From positions 306,605 to 370,604 of the forward strand of contig NZ_JOFV01000001.1 in the NCBI RefSeq assembly GCF_000718325.1: DNA of 64,000 bases, in the 5' to 3' direction. The position numbers were made by a program, and so were the translations under genes. Of the stretch, positions 37,348 through 45,676 are shown in pieces. This DNA is from Oerskovia turbata (GTDB lineage Bacteria; Actinomycetota; Actinomycetes; Actinomycetales; Cellulomonadaceae). The notes below the pieces were generated by a model. It was not told the origin of the DNA and did not search any database. It worked only from the letters and a program-made list of their open reading frames with translations. Positions within the stretch are counted from its first letter, which is position 1. The number at the start of each line of letters is the position of its first letter.

Positions 37348-37657
37348 GGGACCGGCGGGGCTCGGAGGACGGCGCTGGACCTGCCCGGACCCTGCCCTCG
37401 GACCCCTCGGACCCCTCGGATTCGGGGGAGTCACCGATGGGCCGGCCGGGCGGGGTGTGTTTTACGCAACCCGCCAACAATTGTTGGCGATCACCGAAAG
37501 CGACACCCAACCCCCGGGGCGGGCGACGGTGCCGGGGTGATCGGAGGGCCGGGGTAGTGGTTCTCGCGCGGTCGCCGACCGACGTCGGCGAGGCGAACGG
37601 CGCCCCCGCCCGGCCACAGGGGAAGTGACGCTCGCCCGGCCCCGGAAGAAGACAGGG
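37348..37657. other. 310-bp convergent gap with an 18-bp perfect palindrome
   Basis: No coding sequence is seen. CGCCAACAATTGTTGGCG (37472-37489) is perfectly self-complementary with no loop, and lies in a locally AT-richer patch between the stops of the small-protein gene and mscL. Confidence 0.5.
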
Positions 37658-38089
37658 TCAGCGTTCGCCCGGACCGCCGAAGTCCGTGGATCGCGCGTTC
37701 TGCGCGGCGAGCAGGTCGCGGATCTCCTGGAGGACCAGGACGTCCTCGGCCGGGGCCGCGGGGGCGGCCTCCTCACCCTTCTTGCGCCGGGCTGCGAGGT
37801 GGTTCATGGGCAGCACGATAACGAAGTAGAGCGCGGCCGCGACGCACAGGAACGTGAAGAGCGCGTCGAGGACGAGGCCGAGGCTGAACGTCGCCTCGTT
37901 GATGGTGAACTTCCCGACGCCGGTGAGGTCCTGCTTGCCGAAGATCGCCGCGACGAGCGGGTTGATGAGCCCGTCGACGATCGACGTCACGACGAGCGTG
38001 AACGCTCCACCGATCACGACGCCGACCGCCAGGTCGATCGCGTTGCCGCGGAGCACGAAGTCCTTGAAGCCGTCGAGCACGTTCTTCAC
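37658..38089 (-). CDS. mscL: Large-conductance mechanosensitive channel
   Basis: A 143-aa pentameric channel that opens under membrane tension to release solutes on osmotic downshock. N-terminal VKNVLDGFKDFVLRGNAIDLA, pore-lining TM1 VGVVIGGAFTLVVTSIVDGL, an extracytoplasmic loop, TM2 FLCVAAALYFVIVLPMNHLA and a charged C-terminal bundle (LQEIRDLLAAQ) match MscL in order and length. The GTG at 38089 has AAAGGA upstream; the longer frame to 38392 is rejected because it overlaps the SAF gene. Confidence 0.96.
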   Translation of the reverse strand: MKNVLDGFKDFVLRGNAIDLAVGVVIGGAFTLVVTSIVDGLINPLVAAIFGKQDLTGVGKFTINEATFSLGLVLDALFTFLCVAAALYFVIVLPMNHLAARRKKGEEAAPAAPAEDVLVLQEIRDLLAAQNARSTDFGGPGER

Positions 38090-38186
38090 AAGAGGTTCCT
38101 TTCGAGAGGGCGCGGACCGGGCGCGCGCGGCAGTCTCGCGGCGGCGCCCGTCGCACGGGCGAGGTCCGGACGCGATCCTTCCATGC

Positions 38187-38873
38187 TCAGGGCACCAGGA
38201 CCACGGACAGGCCACCCCACTCGCCGACGCCGGCGAGCGCTGCGGCCTCCTCCGGGAGCACGGCGACGAGCGTGACGCCGCCCTCCGGGGTGCTCCCACC
38301 GAGCAGGCCAGCGGTCGAGGCCGCTGCCGGGGCCCCGGCCACCACGAGGGCCCGCCGCGCGAGATGGCTGCCTGCGGCGTGGTCGCCGCCACCGGTGGCC
38401 GCGAGCAGGTCGACGTGGTCGCCGGGGTGCAGGAGCGCGGCCACGTCCGGGTCGGAGAGCCGCACGGGTGCCACGACGGTCCCGGGGGGCGCCATGGCCG
38501 CGAGGTCGCCCGCGGCGACGAGCGAGGGCGAGAGGGGCTGGCCGGCGGGCAGTGCGACCGAGGTGGTCCGCCCGACGGCGTCGCTCACCCTGGTCAACGA
38601 CCCCTCCAGGGCGAGCACGGCAGCGACGGGCACGACCGTGACGTGCCCCTCGGTCAGCACGGTGCCGGCCTCGACCGCTCGCACCGTCACGACCACGGGA
38701 CGCGTGGCCGGCGGGGGAGGGCTCAGTCGGTCGACCACGACCGCGACGACCAGGCCGCAGCCCAGGGCGAGCAGCACGAGGCGTGAGCGCCAGACGAGGG
38801 CGCGCAGGCGCCGTCGGGCGGTGGACGTGCGGTGACCCGGCGCGCGGGTGACGGCCGGTGCAGCAGGAACCAT
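38187..38873 (-). CDS. SAF domain protein (CpaB/RcpC-like)
   Basis: A 228-aa membrane-anchored protein with one TM helix (about 31-48, LVLLALGCGLVVAVVVDRL). The SAF domain follows: VTVRAVEAGTVLTEGHVTVVPV and SDAVGRTTSVALPAGQPLSPSLV (about 60-120). A C-terminal beta-rich part has RLSDPDVAALLHPGDHVDLLA, as in CpaB/RcpC pilus proteins. No other pilus genes are nearby, so a general envelope role is as likely. It lies between fmdB and mscL on the same strand. Confidence 0.82.
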   Translation of the reverse strand: MVPAAPAVTRAPGHRTSTARRRLRALVWRSRLVLLALGCGLVVAVVVDRLSPPPPATRPVVVTVRAVEAGTVLTEGHVTVVPVAAVLALEGSLTRVSDAVGRTTSVALPAGQPLSPSLVAAGDLAAMAPPGTVVAPVRLSDPDVAALLHPGDHVDLLAATGGGDHAAGSHLARRALVVAGAPAAASTAGLLGGSTPEGGVTLVAVLPEEAAALAGVGEWGGLSVVLVP

Positions 38874-38974
38874 GCGCCGACGCTAGGCGCCTCGCGTGGA
38901 CGGCCCGCGGCACGACGGGGCGACCTGTGGACAGGGCGCCTGGGGCGCCTACCTGTGGACGGCCCGGAGCGTGG

Positions 38975-39310
38975 TCAGCTCGCCGACGGCGTCGAGGACG
39001 CCGACGAGCTCGCCGAGCTCGACGACCCACCGCTCGACCCGCTGCTCGTCGACCCGGACGCCGAGCTGCTCGACGGGTCGGCGGACTTCGCGGGCGCCGC
39101 AGACGTCGTCGAGCCCGTGCTCGACGACTTCGAGGAGCGCGAGTCCGTGCGGTAGAAGCCCGAGCCCTTGAACGTCACCCCGACCGAGGAGAAGACCTTG
39201 CGCAGCCGGCCGCTGCACTCGGGGCACACGGTGAGCGCGTCGTCGGTGAACGCCTGGTGGATGTCGAAGGCGTGGCCGCAGGCAGTGCACGTGTACGCGT
39301 AGGTGGGCAC
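38975..39310 (-). CDS. FmdB family zinc-ribbon protein
   Basis: A 111-aa protein with an N-terminal zinc ribbon: C8 and C11 in TCTACGH, then C29 and C32 in CPECSG, with the family start MPTYAYTC. The C-terminal half is a Ser-rich low-complexity tail. The function of FmdB proteins is poorly known, though early members sit near formamidase genes. GAGGAGAG precedes the GTG. On its 5' side, 110-135 bp upstream, lies a CIRCE-like element overlapping a TATGAT box on this strand, suggesting heat-stress control by HrcA. Confidence 0.9.
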   Translation of the reverse strand: MPTYAYTCTACGHAFDIHQAFTDDALTVCPECSGRLRKVFSSVGVTFKGSGFYRTDSRSSKSSSTGSTTSAAPAKSADPSSSSASGSTSSGSSGGSSSSASSSASSTPSAS

Positions 39311-39418
39311 GGTCTCTCCTCAAGAGGTCGCGGGGGAGTGCGGTCTTCACGAGCCGGGCGCGAGCCTGGTCCGTGGCGTCCGGCGTGCGCGTCGGGTCGA
39401 CGGAAGGACACAGCCGGA

Positions 39419-39445
39419 CTGGCACTCATGGCTTCTGAGTGCTAA
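39419..39445. promoter_or_regulatory. CIRCE-like operator (HrcA site)
   Basis: Read on the minus strand it is TTAGCACTC, 9 nt, GAGTGCCAG. The consensus is TTAGCACTC-N9-GAGTGCTAA, so one arm is perfect and the other matches 7 of 9, with the exact N9 spacer. TATGAT (39450..39445, minus) overlaps it, as in chaperone promoters. The + strand penicillin acylase promoter is 24 bp away. Confidence 0.72.
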
Positions 39446-39468
39446 TCATACGCCCGGCCTGCCCGGGG

Positions 39469-39474
39469 TAGTCT
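39469..39474 (+). promoter_or_regulatory. -10 box (TAGTCT) for leaderless penicillin acylase mRNA
   Basis: TAGTCT ends 6 nt before the GTG at 39481 and there is no Shine-Dalgarno. The CIRCE-like element lies immediately upstream of where a -35 box would be. Confidence 0.5.
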
Positions 39475-39480
39475 CGCACC

Positions 39481-42177
39481 GTGTCTGCTGACGTCCCCGC
39501 CGGAGTCCACGGCGACCCCCCGCCGCCCGTCCCTGCTGCCCGACGGGGAGGTTCGCGCGCCCGCCGGGGCGTGATCGCGATCGCCGCGCTCGTGGTCGTG
39601 CTGCTGGTCGCCGTGTCGGTGTTCGCCGTCGTCACCGTCCGCCGGCCCCTCCCGCAGACCGACGGGACCCTCACGCTCACGGGCCTCGACGCCGAGGTCA
39701 GCGTGCTGCGCGACGCGCAGGGCGTACCGCAGATCTACGCCGACACGCCCGAGGACCTCTTCCGCGCCCAGGGGTACGTCCAGGCGCAGGACCGCTTCTT
39801 CGAGATGGACTACCGCCGGCACGTGACCGCGGGGCGTCTCGCCGAGCTCGTCGGCGACAGCCAGGTCGCGATCGACGCGGACAAGGTCACCCGCACCTTC
39901 GGCTGGCGCCTGGTCGCCGAGGAGGAGTGGAAGATCCTCGCCCCCGAGACGAAGGCCTACCTCCAGGCCTACGCGGACGGCGTCAACGCCTACATCGAGG
40001 ACCGCGACCCGAGCGAGATCGCGCTCGAGTACACCGTGCTCGGCACGAGCGTCTCGGTGCCGGACCCCGAGCCCTGGGACCCGATCGACTCGCTCGCGTG
40101 GCTCAAGGCCATGGCCTGGGACCTGCGCGGCAACTACGACGACGAGCTCGAGCGCGCCATCGCGTACGGAGGCTTCGCGGGCGCCCCGAGCGGAGCCCAG
40201 GACCCCGCCAAGGTCGCCCAGGACGTCGCGCGCGTGGGCGCGCTCTTCCCCGCGTACCCCGCCCAGGCGAACCTCCCGATCCTCGACCCCTCCGAGGTAC
40301 CGACCACGAGCGAACCCGTCCAGGTCGAGGGCGCGGAGCAGACCGCGTACGCGCCGACCCTCGCGGGCAGCGAGCTCCAGTCCGCCGTCGCGGCGGCGGA
40401 CGCGGCGCTCGCCGCGGTGCCCGTGCTCGTGGGCCGCGGCGAGGGCACGGGCTCCAACTCGTGGGTCGTCTCGGGGGAGCACACGACGAGCGGCAAGCCC
40501 CTGCTGGCCAACGACCCGCACCTGTCCCTCCAGGCCCCTGGCGTCTGGGCCCAGGTCGGGCTCCACTGCAACGACGTCAGCGCGGCGTGCGGGTTCGACG
40601 TCTCGGGCTTCTCGTTCGCGGGCTTCCCGGGCGTGATCATCGGTCACAACGCCGACCTGGCCTGGGGCCTGACCAACATGGGTGCGGACGTCACGGACTT
40701 CTTCATCGAGCGCGTGCGCGACGACACCTACCTGCGGGGCGACGACTGGGAGTCCCTCGAGACGCGCACGGAGACCATCAAGGTCAACGGCGGCGACGAC
40801 GTCGAGCTGACGGTCAGCTCGACCGTCCACGGCCCCATCGTCTCGACCGTGCTCCCCATGGACCCGGTCGCGGAGTCACCGACCGAGGGCACCCCGCTCG
40901 GTGACTACGAGGTCTCGCTCCGCTGGACAGCCCTCGACCCCGGGCACACCGCGGACGCGGTCTTCGCGTTCAACCTCGCCGCGGACGCCGAGGACATGGT
41001 GGCGGCCGCCGCCCTGTTCGAGGTCCCCGCGCAGAACATCGTCTTCGCGACCACGGACGGGCACATCGGCTACCAGGCGCCGGGCCGGATCCCGGTGCGG
41101 GCGAGCGTCGAGGGTCCCGTCCCCTCCGACGGCACGTGGCCGCGGCCCGGCTGGGACGAGCGCTACGACTGGACCGGCTACGTGCCCGCCGCGCAGATGC
41201 CCGGCGTGCTCGACCCCGAGGAGGGGTTCGTCGTCGCCGCGAACCAGGCCGTGCTGCCGGCCGGCACCACCCCGTTCCTGACGACCGACTGGGACTACGG
41301 CTACCGCTCGCAGCGCATCCGCACCCTCCTGCAGGAGGAGATCGACTCGGGTCGCAAGGTCGACGCCGGGACCATGAACGAGATCCAGAACGACGACTGG
41401 AGCCCGTATGCCGCAGCTCTCGTGCCGCTGCTCCTGGAGCAGGACATCGAGAACAGCAAGGGTGTGCGCAACGACTTCGCGGCCGAGGGGCAGGACCTCC
41501 TCGCCGACTGGGACCAGCACATGGACAAGGACTCGGCCGCGGCCGCGTACTTCGCCGCGGTGTGGCGCAACCTGCTCGAGATCACGTTCTGGGACGACGT
41601 GCCGGAGAGCATCCGTCCCGCGGGCGGCAGCCGTTGGCTGGCCGTCGTGCAGAACATGCTCGCCGACGAGACGAACGCGTTCTGGGACGACCGCCAGACC
41701 GTGAGCGTCGTCGAGACCCGTGACGAGGTCCTGAACCGGGCGATCACCTCGGCCCGCCTCGACCTGACGACCGAGCTCTCGAAGAAGACGACCGACTGGG
41801 AGTGGGGTCGGCTCCACACGCTCTCGCTCGGCCACCTGGTCCTCGACGACGAGTCCGTCCCGGGCTTCGTCCGCGCCTACATGAACCCCCGCAAGGTGGC
41901 CATGCCGGGCGGCTCGTCGATCGTCAACGCGACGTCGTGGGACGCGGCCTCGGGCAGCTTCGAGGTCACGTCGGGTCCGTCGATGCGCATGGTCGTCGAC
42001 CTCGACGACCTGGACGCCTCCACGTGGGTCACCGTCACGGGCGCCTCGGGGCACCCGGCGTCGAAGCACTACGAGGACCAGCTCGGCACGTGGGCCGCGG
42101 GCGAGACGTACGCGTGGCCGTTCACGCCCGACGCCGTGGACTCCGCGACCAAGGACACGCTGACGCTGGTCCCGTGA
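39481..42177 (+). CDS. Penicillin acylase family N-terminal-nucleophile hydrolase
   Basis: An 898-aa precursor of the Ntn hydrolase superfamily, with one N-terminal TM or signal segment (about 28-50), an alpha chain, and autoprocessing at G324|S325 in GTGSNSWVVSG, where S325 becomes the N-terminal nucleophile. PLLANDPHLSLQAPGVWAQV and FAGFPGVIIGHNADLAWGLTN are strongly family-typical, as is the C-terminal PGGSSIVNATSWDA ... GPSMRMVVDLDD. It would cleave amide bonds of acylated amines: beta-lactam side chains or, as often found for such enzymes, N-acyl homoserine lactones. The natural substrate is unknown. It is expected at the outer face of the membrane. Confidence 0.95.
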   Translation: MSADVPAGVHGDPPPPVPAARRGGSRARRGVIAIAALVVVLLVAVSVFAVVTVRRPLPQTDGTLTLTGLDAEVSVLRDAQGVPQIYADTPEDLFRAQGYVQAQDRFFEMDYRRHVTAGRLAELVGDSQVAIDADKVTRTFGWRLVAEEEWKILAPETKAYLQAYADGVNAYIEDRDPSEIALEYTVLGTSVSVPDPEPWDPIDSLAWLKAMAWDLRGNYDDELERAIAYGGFAGAPSGAQDPAKVAQDVARVGALFPAYPAQANLPILDPSEVPTTSEPVQVEGAEQTAYAPTLAGSELQSAVAAADAALAAVPVLVGRGEGTGSNSWVVSGEHTTSGKPLLANDPHLSLQAPGVWAQVGLHCNDVSAACGFDVSGFSFAGFPGVIIGHNADLAWGLTNMGADVTDFFIERVRDDTYLRGDDWESLETRTETIKVNGGDDVELTVSSTVHGPIVSTVLPMDPVAESPTEGTPLGDYEVSLRWTALDPGHTADAVFAFNLAADAEDMVAAAALFEVPAQNIVFATTDGHIGYQAPGRIPVRASVEGPVPSDGTWPRPGWDERYDWTGYVPAAQMPGVLDPEEGFVVAANQAVLPAGTTPFLTTDWDYGYRSQRIRTLLQEEIDSGRKVDAGTMNEIQNDDWSPYAAALVPLLLEQDIENSKGVRNDFAAEGQDLLADWDQHMDKDSAAAAYFAAVWRNLLEITFWDDVPESIRPAGGSRWLAVVQNMLADETNAFWDDRQTVSVVETRDEVLNRAITSARLDLTTELSKKTTDWEWGRLHTLSLGHLVLDDESVPGFVRAYMNPRKVAMPGGSSIVNATSWDAASGSFEVTSGPSMRMVVDLDDLDASTWVTVTGASGHPASKHYEDQLGTWAAGETYAWPFTPDAVDSATKDTLTLVP

Positions 42178-42266
42178 GGCGCGCGGCGCCGTCGGGCACC
42201 TCCTGCCCGACGGCGCCACGCACCCCGCCCGCCCGGCCCACCCCGCAGGTGGTCCGGGGAGAGCGA

Positions 42267-42307
42267 CGAAGGGCCCGCCCGGGGCGACTGCCCGGGCGGG
42301 CCCTTCG
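42267..42307. terminator. Strong bidirectional terminator
   Basis: A perfect 17-bp stem joins 42267-42283 (CGAAGGGCCCGCCCGGG) and 42291-42307 over a 7-nt loop, between the convergent penicillin acylase and 5-FCL genes. Confidence 0.8.
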
Positions 42308-42330
42308 TGCGTGTCCGAGGGAGGTGCCGG

Positions 42331-42969
42331 TCAGTCCTGACCGATCCAGCGCCAGCCGAGCGGTGTCGCGACGGCGTCCACGGTGCGGTCGTGCTTCTCG
42401 AGGGGCAGCGGACGGTCGGTCGCGTCGTAGACCTCCTCGGGGAACACGACGGCGACGACCTTGGTGCCGGGGCGCACGTGCTCGAGCGCACGGTCGTACC
42501 AGCCGCCGCCCTGCCCGAGGCGGACGCCGGTCGAGTCGACCGCGAGCGCGGGCGCGATGACGACGTCGGCGTCGGCGAGCGCGGCCGCCCCGAGCGTGGG
42601 GCCGCTCGGCTCTGGAGGCCTGCCCGGGGCGCGGACCTGGAGGTCGTGCGCGCCGTCGAACTCGGCCCAGTCACGCTGGAGACCCGCACCCAGGACGGGC
42701 AGGAGCACGCGGACGCCCCGGGCGGAGAGGCGCTCGAGCATCGCGGTGGTGCCTGGCTCGGTGGGACGCGCGGCGTAGGTCGCGACGCACCGCGCGGACA
42801 GGACGTCGGGGATGGTCTCGATCACGTCGGCGATGGCCTGTGCCGCTTCGTCGCGGCGGCGCTCGGTGCGTGCGGATCGAGCAGTGCGGATGGCTTTTCG
42901 GAGGATCTCCTTCGCGTCCTCGGGTTCGATGCTTCCATGCAGGGGATACGGCTGAACCGGGCCATTCAT
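42331..42969 (-). CDS. 5-formyltetrahydrofolate cyclo-ligase
   Basis: A 212-aa enzyme that converts 5-formyl-THF and ATP to 5,10-methenyl-THF, recovering the inhibitory folate side product. N-terminal AKEILRKAIRTARSART (substrate/ATP Lys-Arg region), the middle VRVLLPVLG and VVIAPALAVDSTGVRLGQGGGWYDRAL (glycine-rich ATP loop), and the C-terminal VVFPEEVYDATDRPLPLEKHDRTVDAVAT are diagnostic. The ATG at 42969 is the start of conserved sequence; the long upstream extension of the frame is antisense to the GNAT gene. Confidence 0.94.
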   Translation of the reverse strand: MNGPVQPYPLHGSIEPEDAKEILRKAIRTARSARTERRRDEAAQAIADVIETIPDVLSARCVATYAARPTEPGTTAMLERLSARGVRVLLPVLGAGLQRDWAEFDGAHDLQVRAPGRPPEPSGPTLGAAALADADVVIAPALAVDSTGVRLGQGGGWYDRALEHVRPGTKVVAVVFPEEVYDATDRPLPLEKHDRTVDAVATPLGWRWIGQD

Positions 42970-43224
42970 GCGCCTATTGTCGCAAAGGTTCGGGCAAGAA
43001 GTGTCCCTGGCACCGTTGTCGGACGGAAGAGGTCCGGATCGCGGAGCGTGGCGGGCGGCGTACCAGGGCCCCCTCTCGGGGTCGTCCGCGTCCGGTACGG
43101 GCGTACCTGCTGCTGGTGTCGGCGTGTCAGGTCGTGATACACCCTGTCCACCAGGCGTCGCGTCGGTGATCCTGGTGCTCGAAGGCACGACGTCTCGGGC
43201 TCTGCAGCCGGGGACGGACGATCG

Positions 43225-43890
43225 ATGGGCACGGGAACAATGACGAGCAAGCTCGCGCGGACGTGGAGCGTGTCGAAGCCGTGGCCGGTGACGCTCCGCG
43301 AGGACGCGACCGACGGCAGCGTGGTCCTGCGACCGTTGCGCCGCAAGGACGGGCACGCGTGGATGACGCTGCGCGCCCGCAACGCCTCGTGGCTCGAGCG
43401 GTGGGAGGCGACGTCGCCCCGTCCCGGTGCGGGCGGCGGGCCGCCGACCTTCGGCGAGTACGTGCGGATCCTGTCGGCCCAGGCGCGGGCAGGCACGACG
43501 CTGCCGTTCGCGGTCGAGCTCGACGGAGAGCTCGTCGGGCAGCTCACGGTGTCGAGCATCACGTACGGCTCGCTGTGCTCGGCGAGCGTCGGGTACTGGG
43601 TCGGGGAGCACGTCGCCGGCCGGGGCGTGATCCCCACAGCGGTCGCGATGTCGGTCGACTACTGCTTCCAGGTCCTGGGGCTGCACCGCATCGAGATCAA
43701 CATCCGCCCCGAGAACGGTCCGAGCCTGCGCGTCGTGGAGAAGCTGGGCCTGCGGGACGAGGGCGTGCGCGAGCGCTACCTCCACATCCAGGGCGCCTGG
43801 TGCGACCACCGCACGTTCGCCATCACGACGGAAGAGGTCCCCGACGGGCTCCTGACCCGCTGGCAGGAGCGGCGTCGCGACGCCCCATAG
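43225..43890 (+). CDS. GNAT acetyltransferase (RimJ/RimL-like)
   Basis: A 221-aa N-acetyltransferase. VVLRPLRRKDGHAWMTLRARN opens the domain, ELVGQLTVSSITYGS and SVGYWVGEHVAGRGVIPTAV carry the acetyl-CoA pyrophosphate region, and HRIEINIRPENGPSLRVVEKLGLRDEG is the RimJ-type C-terminal motif. It may acetylate the N-terminus of a ribosomal or other protein. A second ATG at 43240 is possible. It sits in the conserved actinobacterial order 5-FCL, GNAT, membrane protein, tRNA-Ala. Confidence 0.9.
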   Translation: MGTGTMTSKLARTWSVSKPWPVTLREDATDGSVVLRPLRRKDGHAWMTLRARNASWLERWEATSPRPGAGGGPPTFGEYVRILSAQARAGTTLPFAVELDGELVGQLTVSSITYGSLCSASVGYWVGEHVAGRGVIPTAVAMSVDYCFQVLGLHRIEINIRPENGPSLRVVEKLGLRDEGVRERYLHIQGAWCDHRTFAITTEEVPDGLLTRWQERRRDAP

Positions 43891-43959
43891 TGCATGGTCC
43901 CGTCAGGGAAAAGGACCGACACGCCGTGCGGCGTCCGGGAGCCCACCTGGCGGCTCGCC

Positions 43960-43965
43960 TACGGT
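43960..43965 (+). promoter_or_regulatory. -10 box (TACGGT) for the downstream membrane protein gene
   Basis: TACGGT ends 6 nt before the GTG at 43972; no Shine-Dalgarno is present. Confidence 0.5.
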
Positions 43966-43971
43966 CGGCAT

Positions 43972-45411
43972 GTGGAATCGACGACGGGCTCGGCAGGCGT
44001 GGCAGTCCTTGCCCTGTTCGTGATCTGGTTCGCCTACTACGTGCCGCACCGCGTCAAGCAGCGTCAGCAGTTCCTGGACTCGCGGGTCGAGGACCGGTTC
44101 TCCGGTTCGTTGCGGGTCCTGGGGGTCGCGTCGGGCAAGCGGGAGCGCCGTGCGCCCCGCGGGCACCTGGGGCCCGCTGAGGGCCGTTCGCTGCTGCTGG
44201 GGCCGGTGGTCGCCACGGAGCCCGACGTCGGGATCCTGCTGCGGGTCTCCGACGCCGGCGAGCCCGGCCCGACCGCACCGAGAGAAGTCCAGCAGGTCAC
44301 GGCCGGTGGCACCGGCCACCAGCCGTCGTCGAAGGAGGGGCCGCAGACCATGGAGAACGACGTCCGCACGGGAGACCCTCGCCCGTCCATCCCGCCCGGG
44401 CGCCGCGCCGAGGGCGGGTTCGACGACCCGTTCCCGCCGCGCAGGGCGCCCTCGGCGTCGCGCATCGCCCTGCTCGAGCGTCGAGCCAAGGCTGCGCGTC
44501 GCCGACTGGTGCTCACGATCCTGCTGCTGCTCGCGACTGCGGGCGCGTGGGTCGCGGTCGGCTTCGGCCTCGTGTCCTGGTACGCGGCCGCAGGCCCGAC
44601 GGCGGCGCTCGTCCTGGTCCTCGTCCTGGGGCGTCAGGCCGTGCTCGCCGCGCGCCGGGCCGACACCGCGTGGCTCGCGGACCGTCGCACGGCCGCGCGG
44701 GAGGCGGCACGCGCCTCGCGAGGCCCCGTGCAGGGCAGCCCGGTCGCGCCCCGCAACGTCCACCCCTCGCGCGTCACGGGGCACGCCGTGCGCCCCTCGC
44801 AGACGAACACGCAGATGATCCCGCGCGTCACGCCCGCCGACCTCGAACGAGGCGCCGCGCGCGGCCGCGACCGGCGGCCCGCGACCGGATCGACCGCACG
44901 CGTCGAACCGGAGCCCGACCTACTCCGTTCCCGGACCGGAGCCAGCGGTGGCGAGCTGTTCGACGACCGGGACCGTGAGGAGCCGGTCGTCGTCGTGATC
45001 GAGGCGGAGGGAGCCTCGGCGCCCACATCGGGCTCGGCCGTCCCCGAGGGGACGCCCCGCTCGGAGCGGTCTGCCCCGTCGACCGACGGCGAGGCCGGGG
45101 ACGCCTGGGAGCCGGTGCCCGTCCCGCGCCCGACGTACACGATGAAGCCCACGGCCTCCGAGTCCGGCGTCGCGCCCGTCCAGGTGGCCGTCCCCGTCGC
45201 ACCGGCCGCCACACCGCGCCCGGCCCCCGAGACGACGGTCGCGGGGGTGTCCAGCGCGCCGGTGGCGCCGGGTGTGCCGGCGGTGCCCGCTGTACCGGTG
45301 TCGAGCCGTCCCGCGGTCCCTGCGGCGGGCGACGACAAGAAGCCCAGGACCGAGACGCTGGGCCTGGACCTCAACGAGATCCTGGCCCGCAGGCGCGTAT
45401 CGGGCGGGTAG
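43972..45411 (+). CDS. Conserved actinobacterial membrane protein of unknown function
   Basis: A 479-aa protein. An N-terminal TM helix (GVAVLALFVIWFAYYVPHRVK) is followed by a basic loop, and a TM hairpin lies near residues 177-220 (LVLTILLLLATAGAWVAVGF, TAALVLVLVLG). A long disordered Pro/Ala/Val-rich cytoplasmic tail ends in TETLGLDLNEILARRRVSGG, whose LDLNEILARRR stretch looks like a conserved docking peptide. The GTG at 43972 follows TACGGT at 6 nt. I do not recognise a named family; position next to GNAT and tRNA-Ala is conserved in Micrococcales as far as I recall. Confidence 0.75.
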   Translation: MESTTGSAGVAVLALFVIWFAYYVPHRVKQRQQFLDSRVEDRFSGSLRVLGVASGKRERRAPRGHLGPAEGRSLLLGPVVATEPDVGILLRVSDAGEPGPTAPREVQQVTAGGTGHQPSSKEGPQTMENDVRTGDPRPSIPPGRRAEGGFDDPFPPRRAPSASRIALLERRAKAARRRLVLTILLLLATAGAWVAVGFGLVSWYAAAGPTAALVLVLVLGRQAVLAARRADTAWLADRRTAAREAARASRGPVQGSPVAPRNVHPSRVTGHAVRPSQTNTQMIPRVTPADLERGAARGRDRRPATGSTARVEPEPDLLRSRTGASGGELFDDRDREEPVVVVIEAEGASAPTSGSAVPEGTPRSERSAPSTDGEAGDAWEPVPVPRPTYTMKPTASESGVAPVQVAVPVAPAATPRPAPETTVAGVSSAPVAPGVPAVPAVPVSSRPAVPAAGDDKKPRTETLGLDLNEILARRRVSGG

Positions 45412-45453
45412 GTATCCCGTGCGGGGGGCACGCGGCGCCGCGAGGACGACGGA

Positions 45454-45482
45454 TTGTCGAAGCACTCGGAACAGGTGCTAAT
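45454..45482 (+). promoter_or_regulatory. tRNA-Ala promoter
   Basis: TTGTCG (45454-45459), a 17-nt spacer and GCTAAT (45477-45482) lie 14 bp upstream of the tRNA 5' end, a good sigma70 arrangement. Confidence 0.65.
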
Positions 45483-45496
45483 GTTGACCTCGCTCT

Positions 45497-45572
45497 GGGG
45501 CTATGGCGCAGTTGGTAGCGCGTCTCGTTCGCAATGAGAAGGTCGGGGGTTCGAATCCCCCTAGCTCCACCA
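45497..45572 (+). tRNA. tRNA-Ala (anticodon CGC)
   Basis: Acceptor GGGGCTA (45497-45503) pairs with TAGCTCC; the D arm is GGCGCAGTTGGTAGCGC, the anticodon loop TTCGCAA gives CGC, and the T arm is GGGGG-TTCGAAT-CCCCC. The 3' CCA is encoded (45570-45572). Confidence 0.96.
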
Positions 45573-45577
45573 GGCAC

Positions 45578-45607
45578 AAGGCCCGGAACCGTCAGGTTCC
45601 GGGCCTT
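45578..45607 (+). terminator. Intrinsic terminator after tRNA-Ala
   Basis: AAGGCCCGGAACC (45578-45590) and GGTTCCGGGCCTT (45595-45607) form a perfect 13-bp stem with loop GTCA, five bases after the tRNA CCA. Confidence 0.85.
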
Positions 45608-45676
45608 CGTCGTTCCCTGGCGGTGACGCGGGCTGTCGAGCGCAGAGGAGGATCTGCGCGGGTAGCGTCGGCGTCC

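Noticed and set aside
37472-37489. parS, dif or DnaA box assignment for the 18-bp palindrome
   Set aside because: It lacks the GTTTCACGTGAAAC-type parS core, the Xer-binding arms and the TTATCCACA-type box.
45460-45479. Second CIRCE element near tRNA-Ala (AGCAC ... GTGCT)
   Set aside because: The arms are only 5 bp and do not fit TTAGCACTC-N9-GAGTGCTAA; the sequence is better explained as part of the tRNA promoter.
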